From Heritagella sp051881655 (GTDB taxonomy: Bacteria > Bacillota > Clostridia > Oscillospirales > Acutalibacteraceae), in assembly GCA_051881655.1 (NCBI GenBank), contig JBJEQH010000070.1, positions 1 through 15,801 of the forward strand: DNA of 15,801 nucleotides, written 5' to 3'. The notes below the pieces were generated by a model. The model saw only the letters and a list, made by a program, of their open reading frames with translations. It did not search any database and was not told the DNA's origin. The position numbers were made by a program, and so were the translations under genes. Below, in pieces: positions 1 to 7,214 of this stretch; within the stretch, counting starts at the first letter, position 1, and each line of letters opens with the position of its first letter.

Positions 1-37
1 AAAAACCTTTTTCACCGCTTTTTCGCCCTCCTTTTCC

Positions 38-79
38 ATAAAAAATCGTCACGATACCGTTTTCCGGTACCGTGACGAT
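38..79 (-). terminator. Intrinsic terminator of the alpha/beta hydrolase gene
   Basis: Arms 45-59 and 65-79 form a 15-bp stem. On the minus-strand RNA every position pairs, with one G-U wobble (54/70), around a 5-base loop. Reading leftwards, the stem is followed by a T-rich run at 38-44. It starts about 38 bases beyond the hydrolase stop codon. The wobble pairs only in the minus-strand transcript (A-C mismatch on plus), which together with the T-run fixes the orientation. Confidence 0.85.
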
Positions 80-117
80 ATTATACCACGAAAGCAGAGA
101 AAGAGCCACACTCATTT

Positions 118-1086
118 TCAGCAGGCCACTGCCTCTTCCCTTTCACTCTGGGGAAGGGCGCTCTCCAGAAAGGCGAGCAAATCCCCGAAAACCTCTTCCC
201 GGTTTTTCTCCGTGATCAAGGCGTGCCGCAGGGAGGGATACAGCTTCAGCTGAACCTGACATCCGGCCTTCTTCATCCGTTCATAAACTTTCCGGACCCC
301 TTTTCCAAAATCCCCCACCGGGTCCTGTTCGCCGGAAATCAACAGCATCGGCGTATCCTTGGGGATTCGCTGATACCAGAGGGACTGATTGACCTGATCC
401 AGCAGCTTTGCTACATCCCGGTACCCGGAAAGCGTCAGCGGGAACCCGCACAGGGGATCCCGTGTATAGCGGTCCACCTCTTCCTCATCACTGGAAACCC
501 AGTCATTCGCCGTCCGATTGGGAGCAAACGACTTGTTATAAGCCCCGGTGCTGAGTTTTTCCGGCAGGGGATCGTGACCCTTCGGCCCTTTTTTCCGGAT
601 CAGCATCTGCAAAGCACGCTGCTGCAGCCCGGCCATTATCTTACCGGAACCGGCTGACGTGCCCATAAAGACCGCCGCCTTCATATCGCCGCCGAAGCGC
701 GCCATGTACGCCCGCGCCAAAAACGACCCCATGCTGTGGCCAAAAAGGAGAAACGGCAGCGGCTCGTACTCATCGCGCAGCAGCGTATGCAGCTTTTTCA
801 TATCCATGACCAGATTGTGGCAGCCGCCATTTCCAAAGTATCCAAAATCCTCGCCTTCCGCTACCGAACGGCCATGGCCCAGGTGGTCCTGCACAACCAC
901 CACATACCCGTGTTCCGCCATAAAGGAGGCGTAGTCCTCATACACACCGCCGTGTTCCGCCATTCCATGGGTAACCATCAGAACGGCCACCGCCTGCTCC
1001 CGGCAGGCCGGTTCCACAACGCGCACAAAAATATGCTCTCCGGTCACCACAGAATCGAAGGTAAAGGTTCTCTTTTGAATTTCCAT
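118..1086 (-). CDS. Alpha/beta hydrolase, monoacylglycerol lipase / lysophospholipase-like (serine aminopeptidase S33 family)
   Basis: Predicted cytoplasmic serine hydrolase of 322 residues. The nucleophile elbow GHSMGS places Ser118. Likely partners are Asp255 (SGEQDPV) and His288 (SLRHAL), and the HG at 40-41 (VTHGMAEH) fits the oxyanion-hole strand. A cap region rich in charged and aromatic residues (about 150-225) separates the core halves, as in monoglyceride lipases. No signal peptide or membrane segment is seen. ATG at 1086 is chosen because GGGG of a Shine-Dalgarno-like run lies 7 bases upstream; ATG at 1089 leaves only 4, and an open extension to 1119 has no better site. It has its own promoter (1148-1176) and terminator, so it is probably monocistronic. 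Substrate (monoacylglycerol, lysophospholipid or another ester) cannot be told from sequence. Confidence 0.88.
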   Translation of the reverse strand: MEIQKRTFTFDSVVTGEHIFVRVVEPACREQAVAVLMVTHGMAEHGGVYEDYASFMAEHGYVVVVQDHLGHGRSVAEGEDFGYFGNGGCHNLVMDMKKLHTLLRDEYEPLPFLLFGHSMGSFLARAYMARFGGDMKAAVFMGTSAGSGKIMAGLQQRALQMLIRKKGPKGHDPLPEKLSTGAYNKSFAPNRTANDWVSSDEEEVDRYTRDPLCGFPLTLSGYRDVAKLLDQVNQSLWYQRIPKDTPMLLISGEQDPVGDFGKGVRKVYERMKKAGCQVQLKLYPSLRHALITEKNREEVFGDLLAFLESALPQSEREEAVAC

Positions 1087-1120
1087 CATTCTTCCCCTTT
1101 TCATTTTTGATCTCATCACA

Positions 1121-1135
1121 TGGTTTTCAAAACCA
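1121..1135. repeat. Perfect inverted repeat just downstream of the hydrolase transcription start
   Basis: TGGTTTTCAAAACCA is a perfect palindrome around one central base. It lies about 6 bases after the predicted start of transcription and 35 bases before the chosen start codon. A second inverted repeat, GATTAC (1136-1141) and GTAATC (1151-1156) separated by 9 bases, straddles the start point and the -10 box. Either could be an operator or a small 5' hairpin. Function is inferred only from position and symmetry. Confidence 0.45.
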
Positions 1136-1147
1136 GATTACACGTTT

Positions 1148-1176
1148 ATTGTAATCCCTATCCCGTTCTCTGTCAA
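1148..1176 (-). promoter_or_regulatory. Near-consensus sigma-A promoter for the hydrolase gene
   Basis: On the minus strand the -35 is TTGACA (1171-1176), the spacer is exactly 17 bases and the -10 is TACAAT (1148-1153). Transcription would start near 1141. The -35 lies in a run of four GGGATA/GGGATT units (1153-1158, 1159-1164, 1175-1180, 1185-1190). No terminator is visible between the radical SAM stop at 1184 and this promoter, so some read-through from upstream is possible. Confidence 0.8.
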
Positions 1177-1183
1177 TCCCTGT

Positions 1184-2098
1184 CTATCCCTTTTTTGCAA
1201 TCCGGCGCGCTTCTTCCACAGAGAAGGGTGGGATGAAGTCCTTTTTCGCAGAGGCCAGATCCTGCGCGTACCCGTCCAGATCCAGACGGAACAGGGCATC
1301 CAGCACTTTTTCATATTCCCGCCGGGTAATCCGGCGGTTGATCTCCGGAAACTCCCCGGCGCGGCCGCACGGCACATACTGCGCCATCAGACTGACGGGA
1401 ATCTCCGTGTGAAACGTATCCGAAATCCACTGCAGCACCGCTATCGAATTCTTGGTATGCCCGGGAAGGATCAAATGACGAATCATGGTTCCGCTTTTCA
1501 TCATCCCGTCCTCAAAGTAGCGGGCCGGTCCGGTCTGCCGTACCATCTCTCTGATGGCGGCGGCCGCTTTTTCCGGATAATCCGGTACACCGGACAGCCG
1601 CTGCCCCAGCTCCCGGTCCCTGTACTTCATATCCGGCAGATAGATATCTACCAGCCCCTCTAACGTACGCAGGGCTTCCACTTCCTCATAGCCGCCGCAG
1701 TTGTACACAACCGGTACCGGCGGCTTACCCATTTCCAGGGCTTCCCGCACCGCGGGCAAAAAATGTGTGGGGGTTACCAGGTTGATATTCCGCGCCCCCT
1801 GCTGTGCCAGTTCCATCATCAGCTCGTGCAGCCGCTGCACAGAGATCACTTCTCCGATGGAATGCTCGGTGCTGATGCAGGTATTCTGACAAAACACGCA
1901 CCCCAGGGAACAGCCGGAGAAGAAAATGGTTCCGGATCCCTCGGTCCCGCTGATGCAGGGCTCCTCCCACATATGCAGCGCCGCACGGGCAACGACCGGC
2001 CAGGTGCCCATACGGCAGAATCCCCGCCCCTCCCGTTCCCCGCGATAGCTTCCGCAGTGCCGCGGGCAGAGAGTGCAGGATTCCACAATGTTTTCCAC
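1184..2098 (-). CDS. Radical SAM protein, PflX / COG1313-like (pyruvate formate-lyase activase-related)
   Basis: A 304-residue protein with a CxxxCxxC cluster motif, CSLGCVFC, giving Cys63, Cys67 and Cys70. These should bind the [4Fe-4S] cluster that cleaves S-adenosylmethionine. An N-terminal Cys set (C8, C11, C15, C28 in CTLCPRHC and GFC) precedes it, as I recall for the PflX-type branch; it may hold extra metal. The downstream GARNINLVTPTHF and VYNCGGYE segments fit the barrel. A longer open frame to 2251 overlaps the upstream gene and is unlikely. GTG at 2098 is chosen because AAAGGGGAG lies 6 bases before it, around the stop codon of the PgeF gene, leaving a 13-base gap. It is the last gene of the dinB cluster. 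Physiological target unknown. Confidence 0.88.
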   Translation of the reverse strand: MENIVESCTLCPRHCGSYRGEREGRGFCRMGTWPVVARAALHMWEEPCISGTEGSGTIFFSGCSLGCVFCQNTCISTEHSIGEVISVQRLHELMMELAQQGARNINLVTPTHFLPAVREALEMGKPPVPVVYNCGGYEEVEALRTLEGLVDIYLPDMKYRDRELGQRLSGVPDYPEKAAAAIREMVRQTGPARYFEDGMMKSGTMIRHLILPGHTKNSIAVLQWISDTFHTEIPVSLMAQYVPCGRAGEFPEINRRITRREYEKVLDALFRLDLDGYAQDLASAKKDFIPPFSVEEARRIAKKG

Positions 2099-2111
2099 CG
2101 CAATCTCCCCT

Positions 2112-2957
2112 TTACTGATCGTCCCGAATCTGCAGGAAAGCGCACAGCCCTCCGCGGCGCCCATGGGTGGCACGGTGCGAGAACAGCAGTTCCCGGTGGC
2201 AGCAGGTGCATACCCCCGAAATGTGGATATTCTCCTCCCGCACACCGGCATGCAACAGAACCCGGCGGTTTACCTCCCACAAATCCAGCATGGCTTTCTC
2301 TTTTGAAACCGGCTGCAGCACGCATTCCACCGGAATATAGGAAAGGGCCCGCACTTTTTCGATCACTGGGGTATCCACTTCATAGCAGCAGGCGCCAATG
2401 CTGGGGCCAATGGCCGTGACCAGTTCGGCGGGGTCCGACCCGAACTCCGCGGTCATTTTCTCCACCATACAGCGCCCCATTTCCGCCACGGTCCCCCGCC
2501 ATCCCGCATGGGCCAAACCAATGGCGCGGTGCACCGGATCCACAAAATAGAGCGGCACACAATCCGCATAATGGGTAACCAGTGTAAGGCCGGGTTCATC
2601 GGTCACCAGCCCATCCACACTGTTTTGATCCTGGGGACGGAAAATTCCCACCCCGGCCTGCTGCGCGGTCACACGGCGGATCCGCGTGTGGTGGTCCTGC
2701 GCGGAGGAGACCAGGCGGTTTTCATCAAAGCCCACCGCCCGGCTGAACCGGCGGTAATTCTCCCGCACGTTTTCATCCGGATCTCCCCGGCCGAAAGAGA
2801 GGTTCATAGAGGCGTAGTCGCCGCAGCTGACACCCCCCAGCCGGGTGGAAAAGGCATCCCTTATAAACCCCAGCTTCCGCAGAGCGGGAAATACCAGAAA
2901 GGGCACGCCTCCGTTCTCTCTTTGCTCCATATTGCCAACCATCATACCGGCTCTCAT
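2112..2957 (-). CDS. pgeF: PgeF / YlmD (YfiH) family protein, former 'laccase domain' or polyphenol oxidase family
   Basis: A 281-residue protein of the DUF152 family. Family motifs seen are THYADCVP (Cys133), the signature AHAGWRG (His150), IGPSIGACCYEVD (184-195) and CTCCHRELLFSHR (250-262). QDHHT (88-92) is in place of the first His motif; these His/Cys residues form the metal site in characterised members. E. coli PgeF (YfiH) corrects misincorporated serine in peptidoglycan precursors; other members have purine nucleoside activities, so the exact role here is open. The longest start overlaps the phosphopantetheinyl transferase stop as ATGA, implying translational coupling. Its ribosome site AGAAAGG abuts that ATG, so ATG at 2945 (12-base spacing) or 2930 (the usual family N-terminus) may be used instead. 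Confidence 0.9.
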   Translation of the reverse strand: MRAGMMVGNMEQRENGGVPFLVFPALRKLGFIRDAFSTRLGGVSCGDYASMNLSFGRGDPDENVRENYRRFSRAVGFDENRLVSSAQDHHTRIRRVTAQQAGVGIFRPQDQNSVDGLVTDEPGLTLVTHYADCVPLYFVDPVHRAIGLAHAGWRGTVAEMGRCMVEKMTAEFGSDPAELVTAIGPSIGACCYEVDTPVIEKVRALSYIPVECVLQPVSKEKAMLDLWEVNRRVLLHAGVREENIHISGVCTCCHRELLFSHRATHGRRGGLCAFLQIRDDQ

Positions 2958-3643
2958 CCTTTCTCAAAATCATCCATCGGTTCCAGTTTTGTAAGGCAGT
3001 TCTCCACATCCGCCCGGCCGACACAGCGAACCGGCAGGGGTTCCCCGGCGCAAACCGAAAAAGCCCACCCGTTCTGCCGGTGCGAGTACCACCAAAGGGA
3101 CTCCCTTTGCTGCCAGCAGTCCTCCTGTATCTCCGAAAAATCCGTTTCCCGCATGGGATAGGCAATTCCCCGCCCCGTATACTTCCCCCACGCCTCTTTG
3201 CAGGTAAAAATACGGGTAAAGGTCTCGGGCGATGGCTCCTCCTTTTCCCGGGGAGAAAAGGCATACCGCGCCACCTTCTCCCGAAAGGGCGAAATCGTCT
3301 GCATATCCACTCCCACCGGAAACCGGGAGAGGGCGCAGGCACAACCGCTGTCACAGTGGGAGAGATTCATATGGATCGCGGAAAATTCCTCCCCCATGAG
3401 CTCCGGCTTGCCGCCCGTATAGACAAAGGAGGGCATGGTACCAATCCCATATTCCTCCCACAGCGCATAGCGGAGAAGCAGAAAAACGGCCACGCTCTGC
3501 CGCCGGTCCTTTTCCATGCGCAGTGCCCCCACCTTCTCCCTGCGCTGGCGGGAGAGAAACGGGAGCCATTTTTTATAGGCATCTTCTGAAGTGCGACCCG
3601 GATCCCCCTTCGAAAAAAAGGGTTCTTCCCAAAGATAAATCAT
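2954..3643 (-). CDS. 4'-phosphopantetheinyl transferase, Sfp/HetI type
   Basis: A 229-residue enzyme expected to transfer phosphopantetheine from CoA to a carrier-protein serine. Motifs in order: GKPEL (79-82 region), HMNLSHCDSG (91-100), VGVDMQ with metal-binding Asp113, and the KEAWGKYTG block with Glu150 and Lys154. Residue 115 is Gln where Sfp has a metal-binding Glu (GIDIE), a variation that may alter metal coordination. The start ATG at 3643 has AAAGGAGG just upstream, overlapping the dinB stop. No carrier protein, NRPS or PKS is in the window. It may serve fatty-acid acyl carrier protein or a remote secondary-metabolite cluster. Length and bipartite layout fit the Sfp class, not the short AcpS class. 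Confidence 0.87.
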   Translation of the reverse strand: MIYLWEEPFFSKGDPGRTSEDAYKKWLPFLSRQRREKVGALRMEKDRRQSVAVFLLLRYALWEEYGIGTMPSFVYTGGKPELMGEEFSAIHMNLSHCDSGCACALSRFPVGVDMQTISPFREKVARYAFSPREKEEPSPETFTRIFTCKEAWGKYTGRGIAYPMRETDFSEIQEDCWQQRESLWWYSHRQNGWAFSVCAGEPLPVRCVGRADVENCLTKLEPMDDFEKG

Positions 3644-3654
3644 AGGCCCTCCTT

Positions 3655-4905
3655 TTATTCCTCATCCGGATCGTCCTCCTGCAGAGAGGAGAGCCCGTGC
3701 AGTCCGATTTCCGGGGCGATGGTGCTGGCCCGGGCGATGGCCCCCGGACCAAAGCGGCGGCGGATGGCATCCATACTGGTCTCCAATTTTTCTTTTTTGG
3801 GATCCATACGCGGGGCCTCTTCAAAAAGGCTCTCCTGCACGGCAAAGGGCTGCGGCGACAGGTTTACCGCCGTTACCGTCAGCATACGCACCGGCTTGCC
3901 GTCGCGCCAATGCTGCTGCAGCAAATCCAGACAGGCCTGTGACAAATCCGTACTGATATGGGTGCTGTACATCAGCTGCTTCTGCCGCTGGATCACATGC
4001 AGCGAGGGGTCCTTGATTGTCAGCTGGACACCGTTTGCCCACATGCCTGCCCGGCGAAGGCGGCCCGCCACATCATCGGCCAGCGCGGTGATTGCCGCCC
4101 GTATTTCACCAAAACTGGTGAGATCCCGGGGAAAGGTGCGCCCGCGCCCCACGCTTTTCGGGGCTTCCCGGTCGTCAAAGCGGCGGACCGGCGCCGTATC
4201 CTCTCCCCGGGCGGCCTGGCGCAGTTCGGGCCCCGACTTCCCCAAAAGCCGCTGCAGCTGCCCGGGATCGGCATTGGCCAGATCTCCGATGGTCAGCACC
4301 CCGATTTTCCTCAGGGCATCTGCGGCCGAGCGGCCCACAAAAATCATATCGGTAACCGGCAGGCTCCACAGCTTTTCCCGATAGTTTTCCCGGGAAAAGA
4401 CTGTCGTGGCATCGGGCTTCTGATAGTCGCTACCCAATTTGGCGAACACCTTATTCCAGCTAACCCCCACACTAATGGTCAGGCCCGTCTCCTGATAAAC
4501 CTGATGGCGGATCAGATCCGCCAGGGCCCGCGGGCTGGACTGAAACAGCCGCCAGGATCCGGTCACATCCAGCCAGCTCTCGTCAATGGAGAAGGGCTCC
4601 ACCAAATCGGTATACCGGCCGTAGATTCCGTTGATCACGGTATAGAAATAGCGGTATTTCTCCCAATGCGGGGGCAGAAGCTGCAGCTGCGGGCATTTTC
4701 GTTTTGCCTGCCAGATGGTCTCGGCCGTTTTCACCCCATATTTCTTAGCGGCTTCGTTTTTGGCCAGAATAATCCCATGGCGGCCTTCCGGATCTCCACA
4801 CACCGCGGTGGGAACCTGGCGCAGTTCCGGGTGGTCCAGTAACTCCACACTGCAATAAAAGCTGTTGCAGTCACAGTGAAAAATCACGCGGTCCGGCTGT
4901 TCCAT
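3655..4905 (-). CDS. dinB: Y-family DNA polymerase (DNA polymerase IV-like)
   Basis: A 416-residue translesion polymerase. The catalytic acidic residues are Asp12 (HCDCNSFY) and Asp108/Glu109 (FSIDES). Tyr17 sits at the steric-gate position that excludes ribonucleotides. The helix-hairpin-helix region follows (IGVLTIGDLANADPGQLQRL, about 205-225), then the little-finger domain. A beta-clamp binding motif QESLF begins at residue 357, followed by about 55 more residues including a DAIRRRFG segment. The start ATG at 4905 is preceded by GGGAGGGGG at 6-base spacing. It is first in the cluster, under a promoter overlapped by a LexA box, so it is very likely DNA-damage inducible. A UmuC/PolY-type subgroup is an alternative to strict DinB. 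Confidence 0.93.
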   Translation of the reverse strand: MEQPDRVIFHCDCNSFYCSVELLDHPELRQVPTAVCGDPEGRHGIILAKNEAAKKYGVKTAETIWQAKRKCPQLQLLPPHWEKYRYFYTVINGIYGRYTDLVEPFSIDESWLDVTGSWRLFQSSPRALADLIRHQVYQETGLTISVGVSWNKVFAKLGSDYQKPDATTVFSRENYREKLWSLPVTDMIFVGRSAADALRKIGVLTIGDLANADPGQLQRLLGKSGPELRQAARGEDTAPVRRFDDREAPKSVGRGRTFPRDLTSFGEIRAAITALADDVAGRLRRAGMWANGVQLTIKDPSLHVIQRQKQLMYSTHISTDLSQACLDLLQQHWRDGKPVRMLTVTAVNLSPQPFAVQESLFEEAPRMDPKKEKLETSMDAIRRRFGPGAIARASTIAPEIGLHGLSSLQEDDPDEE

Positions 4906-4951
4906 CGAAGTCCCCCTCCCTTTCTATCCGGCATGTGGATGGATGGACTAT

Positions 4952-4980
4952 AGTATACCACAGAATTCCGGGTTTGAAAA
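4952..4980 (-). promoter_or_regulatory. Promoter of the dinB cluster
   Basis: The minus-strand -10 is TATACT (4952-4957), the spacer 17 bases and the -35 TTTTCA (4975-4980), a partial match to TTGACA. Transcription would begin about 40 bases before the dinB start codon. The weak -35 touches the SOS box at 4980-4993, a typical arrangement for repression. Confidence 0.6.
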
Positions 4981-4993
4981 GAACGCCCGTTCG
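4980..4993 (-). promoter_or_regulatory. LexA (DinR) SOS box upstream of dinB
   Basis: The minus strand reads CGAACGGGCGTTCT. The Gram-positive LexA consensus is CGAAC-N4-GTTCG; 9 of 10 defined bases match. It overlaps the -35 end of the dinB promoter, so bound LexA would block transcription until RecA-stimulated cleavage after DNA damage. The adjacent translesion polymerase gene fits this assignment strongly. Confidence 0.82.
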
Positions 4994-5036
4994 ATCAAAC
5001 CTATGCAGACAGCGCGCACCGGGCCGAAATTTTCAA

Positions 5037-5068
5037 AGAAAAAGACCCCTGCCCTTTTGGCAGAGGCC
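5037..5068 (-). terminator. Intrinsic terminator at the end of the pilus operon
   Basis: Minus-strand arms 5059-5068 and 5044-5053 form a 10-bp stem with two G-U wobbles and a 5-base loop, followed leftwards by a run TTTTTCTTT (about 5035-5043). The stem begins 3 bases after the last sortase stop codon. The wobbles pair only in the minus-strand RNA, which supports the orientation. Confidence 0.87.
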
Positions 5069-5070
5069 GT

Positions 5071-5697
5071 TCATTCGTCTTGGGTGCGGAGGACACAGCG
5101 CACGGTAAAGCGCTGCTGTCCATCATAGGTGCAGGTGAACAGGGAGAGGTCGTATTCCCCCGCGGTCATCTCTTCCACCGCATTCGCGGGCAGAACCTCC
5201 ACGCTGGCAACCTGATAGAAAATGGTCACCCCATCCATATCGGTAAAAATCACCGAATCCCCCTGCTGCAGTTTGTTCAGGCGTCCAAAATGGCTGGAAT
5301 AGTTGTGGGCGGCAATAACCAGGTCATTCGTTTTGGTGGAGCCGCTGTAACGGCACGGCGAATACCGCAGCTTTTCCTGACTCCACTGGGATAAGACCGG
5401 CAGTTCCAGATCCAATGCGGGCACCGCGAGCATCCCCACATAGTCCTGCCCCTCAATGGTCACCACCGTCATCTCCGGATCATAGGGGTCCGGGATGGGG
5501 ATTTCACCGGATAAGGCTTCCTGCTTTTTCTCCACTTCCTGCCGGAGAATCGGGAGAACTTCCCCGGTGGCCTGTGCCGCCGACTGATCCTCCCAGCAGT
5601 TGTAGCCGTACAAAGCCGCTGCTCCAAGAACGAGCAGCCCTCCCAGGATCATGCAAAAAATCCCCAGCCTGCTCTTTTTGGGTCCATTACTGCGCAT
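5071..5697 (-). CDS. Sortase, second enzyme of the pilus cluster (probable anchoring sortase)
   Basis: A 208-residue membrane-anchored transpeptidase. One N-terminal membrane segment (about 10-31) is followed by the sortase beta-barrel. Catalytic residues seen are His131 (AAHNYSSHFG), Cys189 (SLFTCTYD) and Arg196 (QQRFTVR). Unlike the class C-like sortase upstream it has no C-terminal membrane segment. The class is uncertain; B- or D-like are both possible. Likely role: attaching the finished pilus or one subunit to the wall, inferred from context. ATG at 5697 is chosen because it overlaps the minor-pilin stop by 11 bases, the membrane segment then starts near residue 10, and AAAAGG lies about 10 bases upstream; an open extension to 5754 lies inside the pilin gene. 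Last gene before the terminator. Confidence 0.88.
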   Translation of the reverse strand: MRSNGPKKSRLGIFCMILGGLLVLGAAALYGYNCWEDQSAAQATGEVLPILRQEVEKKQEALSGEIPIPDPYDPEMTVVTIEGQDYVGMLAVPALDLELPVLSQWSQEKLRYSPCRYSGSTKTNDLVIAAHNYSSHFGRLNKLQQGDSVIFTDMDGVTIFYQVASVEVLPANAVEEMTAGEYDLSLFTCTYDGQQRFTVRCVLRTQDE

Positions 5698-6382
5698 GGT
5701 ACTTTTTCCTTTTTGCATAGCACAGGCCCCATCCCAGCGCAAAGAAGAGCACACCGCTGACCGCCAGCACCGGAACCGGCCAATTCAGCTGACCGGTCTG
5801 CGGCAGATGGGGATTCGCGGGTGTATCGGGGGAATCGGGCGCCGGAATTTTCTCGATACCCGCTACTTTGGGGCTGGCATTTACCTCATACTGCCAGGAT
5901 TCCCCGTCCTGAACGGGAACCGACACCAAAAAGGGAGAAAAGGCATAGACGTCTTCCATCGTCTCTTTCTGGGCAAGAAGATAGAGCCCCGGCTTCAGAT
6001 TTTCAAAAACGACGCTCCCCTTTTCCCCGATCCGCACCGTACTTCCCTCGATTTTCTTCTGATCCGCATACTCCTTCAGCTCCTGTGCCAGCTGCCCGGA
6101 GGACAGGTTTTCCAGCGACAGTCCGCTGTCCGCAAAGGCCCCGGTCAGCTGCCAAGAATAGTTCCCGTCATCCACCCGGATCTCTCCCACCTGATAGAGC
6201 GTGACCGCTCCATCCTCCATATACGCGCCGCTCTGGCTGTCCTGAAGGGTGAGGGAAATCGAGCCCTGCCGGTTTACATCCGGCACCTCTTTCCCGAAAA
6301 CGGAAAACGCTGCCAGCAGTACCATCAGCATGGCCGTCATTCCAACGCACAGTCTCTTTATTTTCACAGGGTTTCTCAGCAC
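5687..6382 (-). CDS. LPQTG-anchored minor pilin (probable basal/anchor subunit)
   Basis: A 231-residue secreted wall protein. The signal peptide covers about residues 1-30 (basic KIKR, then a hydrophobic stretch). Beta-rich SpaA/Cna-B-like sequence follows, including GAVTLYQVGEI (58-68) and VVFENLKPGLYLLAQ (124-138). The end carries LPQTG (193-197), a membrane stretch and an AKRKK tail. Lys172 in NASPKV is a candidate pilin-motif lysine, though the usual YPK is not conserved. The start is GTG at 6382 with GAGGG about 7 bases upstream, 10 bases after the sortase stop. Its small size, with one or two domains, and its place between two sortases fit a basal pilin, but this is inference. Confidence 0.8.
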   Translation of the reverse strand: MLRNPVKIKRLCVGMTAMLMVLLAAFSVFGKEVPDVNRQGSISLTLQDSQSGAYMEDGAVTLYQVGEIRVDDGNYSWQLTGAFADSGLSLENLSSGQLAQELKEYADQKKIEGSTVRIGEKGSVVFENLKPGLYLLAQKETMEDVYAFSPFLVSVPVQDGESWQYEVNASPKVAGIEKIPAPDSPDTPANPHLPQTGQLNWPVPVLAVSGVLFFALGWGLCYAKRKKYHAQ

Positions 6383-6392
6383 AGGTCGTCCC

Positions 6393-7214
6393 TCATTTCT
6401 TCTTTTTGCGGGTTTTGATCAGCAAAACCACAAGCAAAACCATCAGCATGGGCAGGGCCACCGCCGGCGCTACCAGCAGCGGCTCAATCTGTATGGCATC
6501 CGCGGTCACACGGACCGTTTTCGCTTCTTCGATATTCTCAATCCGGTGCCCCCGCACCAGAAGGCGGTGGGTATTCACTCCATAGGGCGTACAGGTGACC
6601 AGGGTACAATAATCCTTTCCCTCTTCAATCTGCAGGGCCCCGGTCTCCTGGGGTTCCACAATCAGGATCTGGTCCACCTCGTAGGTCAGCACCTCGTCCA
6701 ACACGCGGAGCATGAAGATATCCCCTACCTCCATCTGATCCAGGTTGGTGAACAGCTTGGCGCTGGGAAGGCCGCGGTGCCCGGAGAGAACGCAGTGGGT
6801 ACTCTCCCCGCCCACGGGGAGAGAGCTGCCCTCGATATGCCCAACGGCTACCTGCAGAACCGCCTCGTTTGTTCCGTGATAAATCGGAAGCGAGCAGTTG
6901 ATTTTGGGAATCTCGATATAGCCCATGATGCCGTTTTCGCCGATATCCAGCTGCCGCTCGTATTCGATGCGGTCTTTCTCCGACAGAATCCAGCCCTTGC
7001 TGTTTTCGGCGAGTTCCTCATTATACGCATGGGCTTCTGCCAGAATTTTCTCGTAGTGAAGGCCGTCGATGGCCGATACCGACTCGGCATAGCTGGCAAT
7101 CGCCCGGGACTGGTGAAAGGAGTTCCAAAAATCACTGACCGTTGGGTACAGCAGCAAGGAGAGCCCTGTAAGAAAGACCAGAATCAGGATTATCGTGGAC
7201 AAATGCTTTTTCAT
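6393..7214 (-). CDS. Class C-like (pilus-polymerising) sortase
   Basis: A 273-residue sortase with an N-terminal membrane segment (about 5-24) and a C-terminal one (about 246-266) ending in KTRKKKK, a layout typical of class C. The family segment GIMGYIEIPKI (95-105) opens the barrel. His146 (LSGHRGLPSAKLF), Cys208 (TLVTCTPYG) and Arg217 (NTHRLLVRG) form the active site. It should cleave LPxTG in pilin precursors and join the Thr to a pilin lysine of the next subunit. No DP[FWY] lid motif is seen before residue 95; ILSEKDR (76-82) is in that region. ATG at 7214 is chosen for AAGGAG 8 bases upstream; the open frame to 7340 runs through hairpins and is unlikely. It follows the major pilin after a 191-base structured gap. 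Confidence 0.9.
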   Translation of the reverse strand: MKKHLSTIILILVFLTGLSLLLYPTVSDFWNSFHQSRAIASYAESVSAIDGLHYEKILAEAHAYNEELAENSKGWILSEKDRIEYERQLDIGENGIMGYIEIPKINCSLPIYHGTNEAVLQVAVGHIEGSSLPVGGESTHCVLSGHRGLPSAKLFTNLDQMEVGDIFMLRVLDEVLTYEVDQILIVEPQETGALQIEEGKDYCTLVTCTPYGVNTHRLLVRGHRIENIEEAKTVRVTADAIQIEPLLVAPAVALPMLMVLLVVLLIKTRKKKK

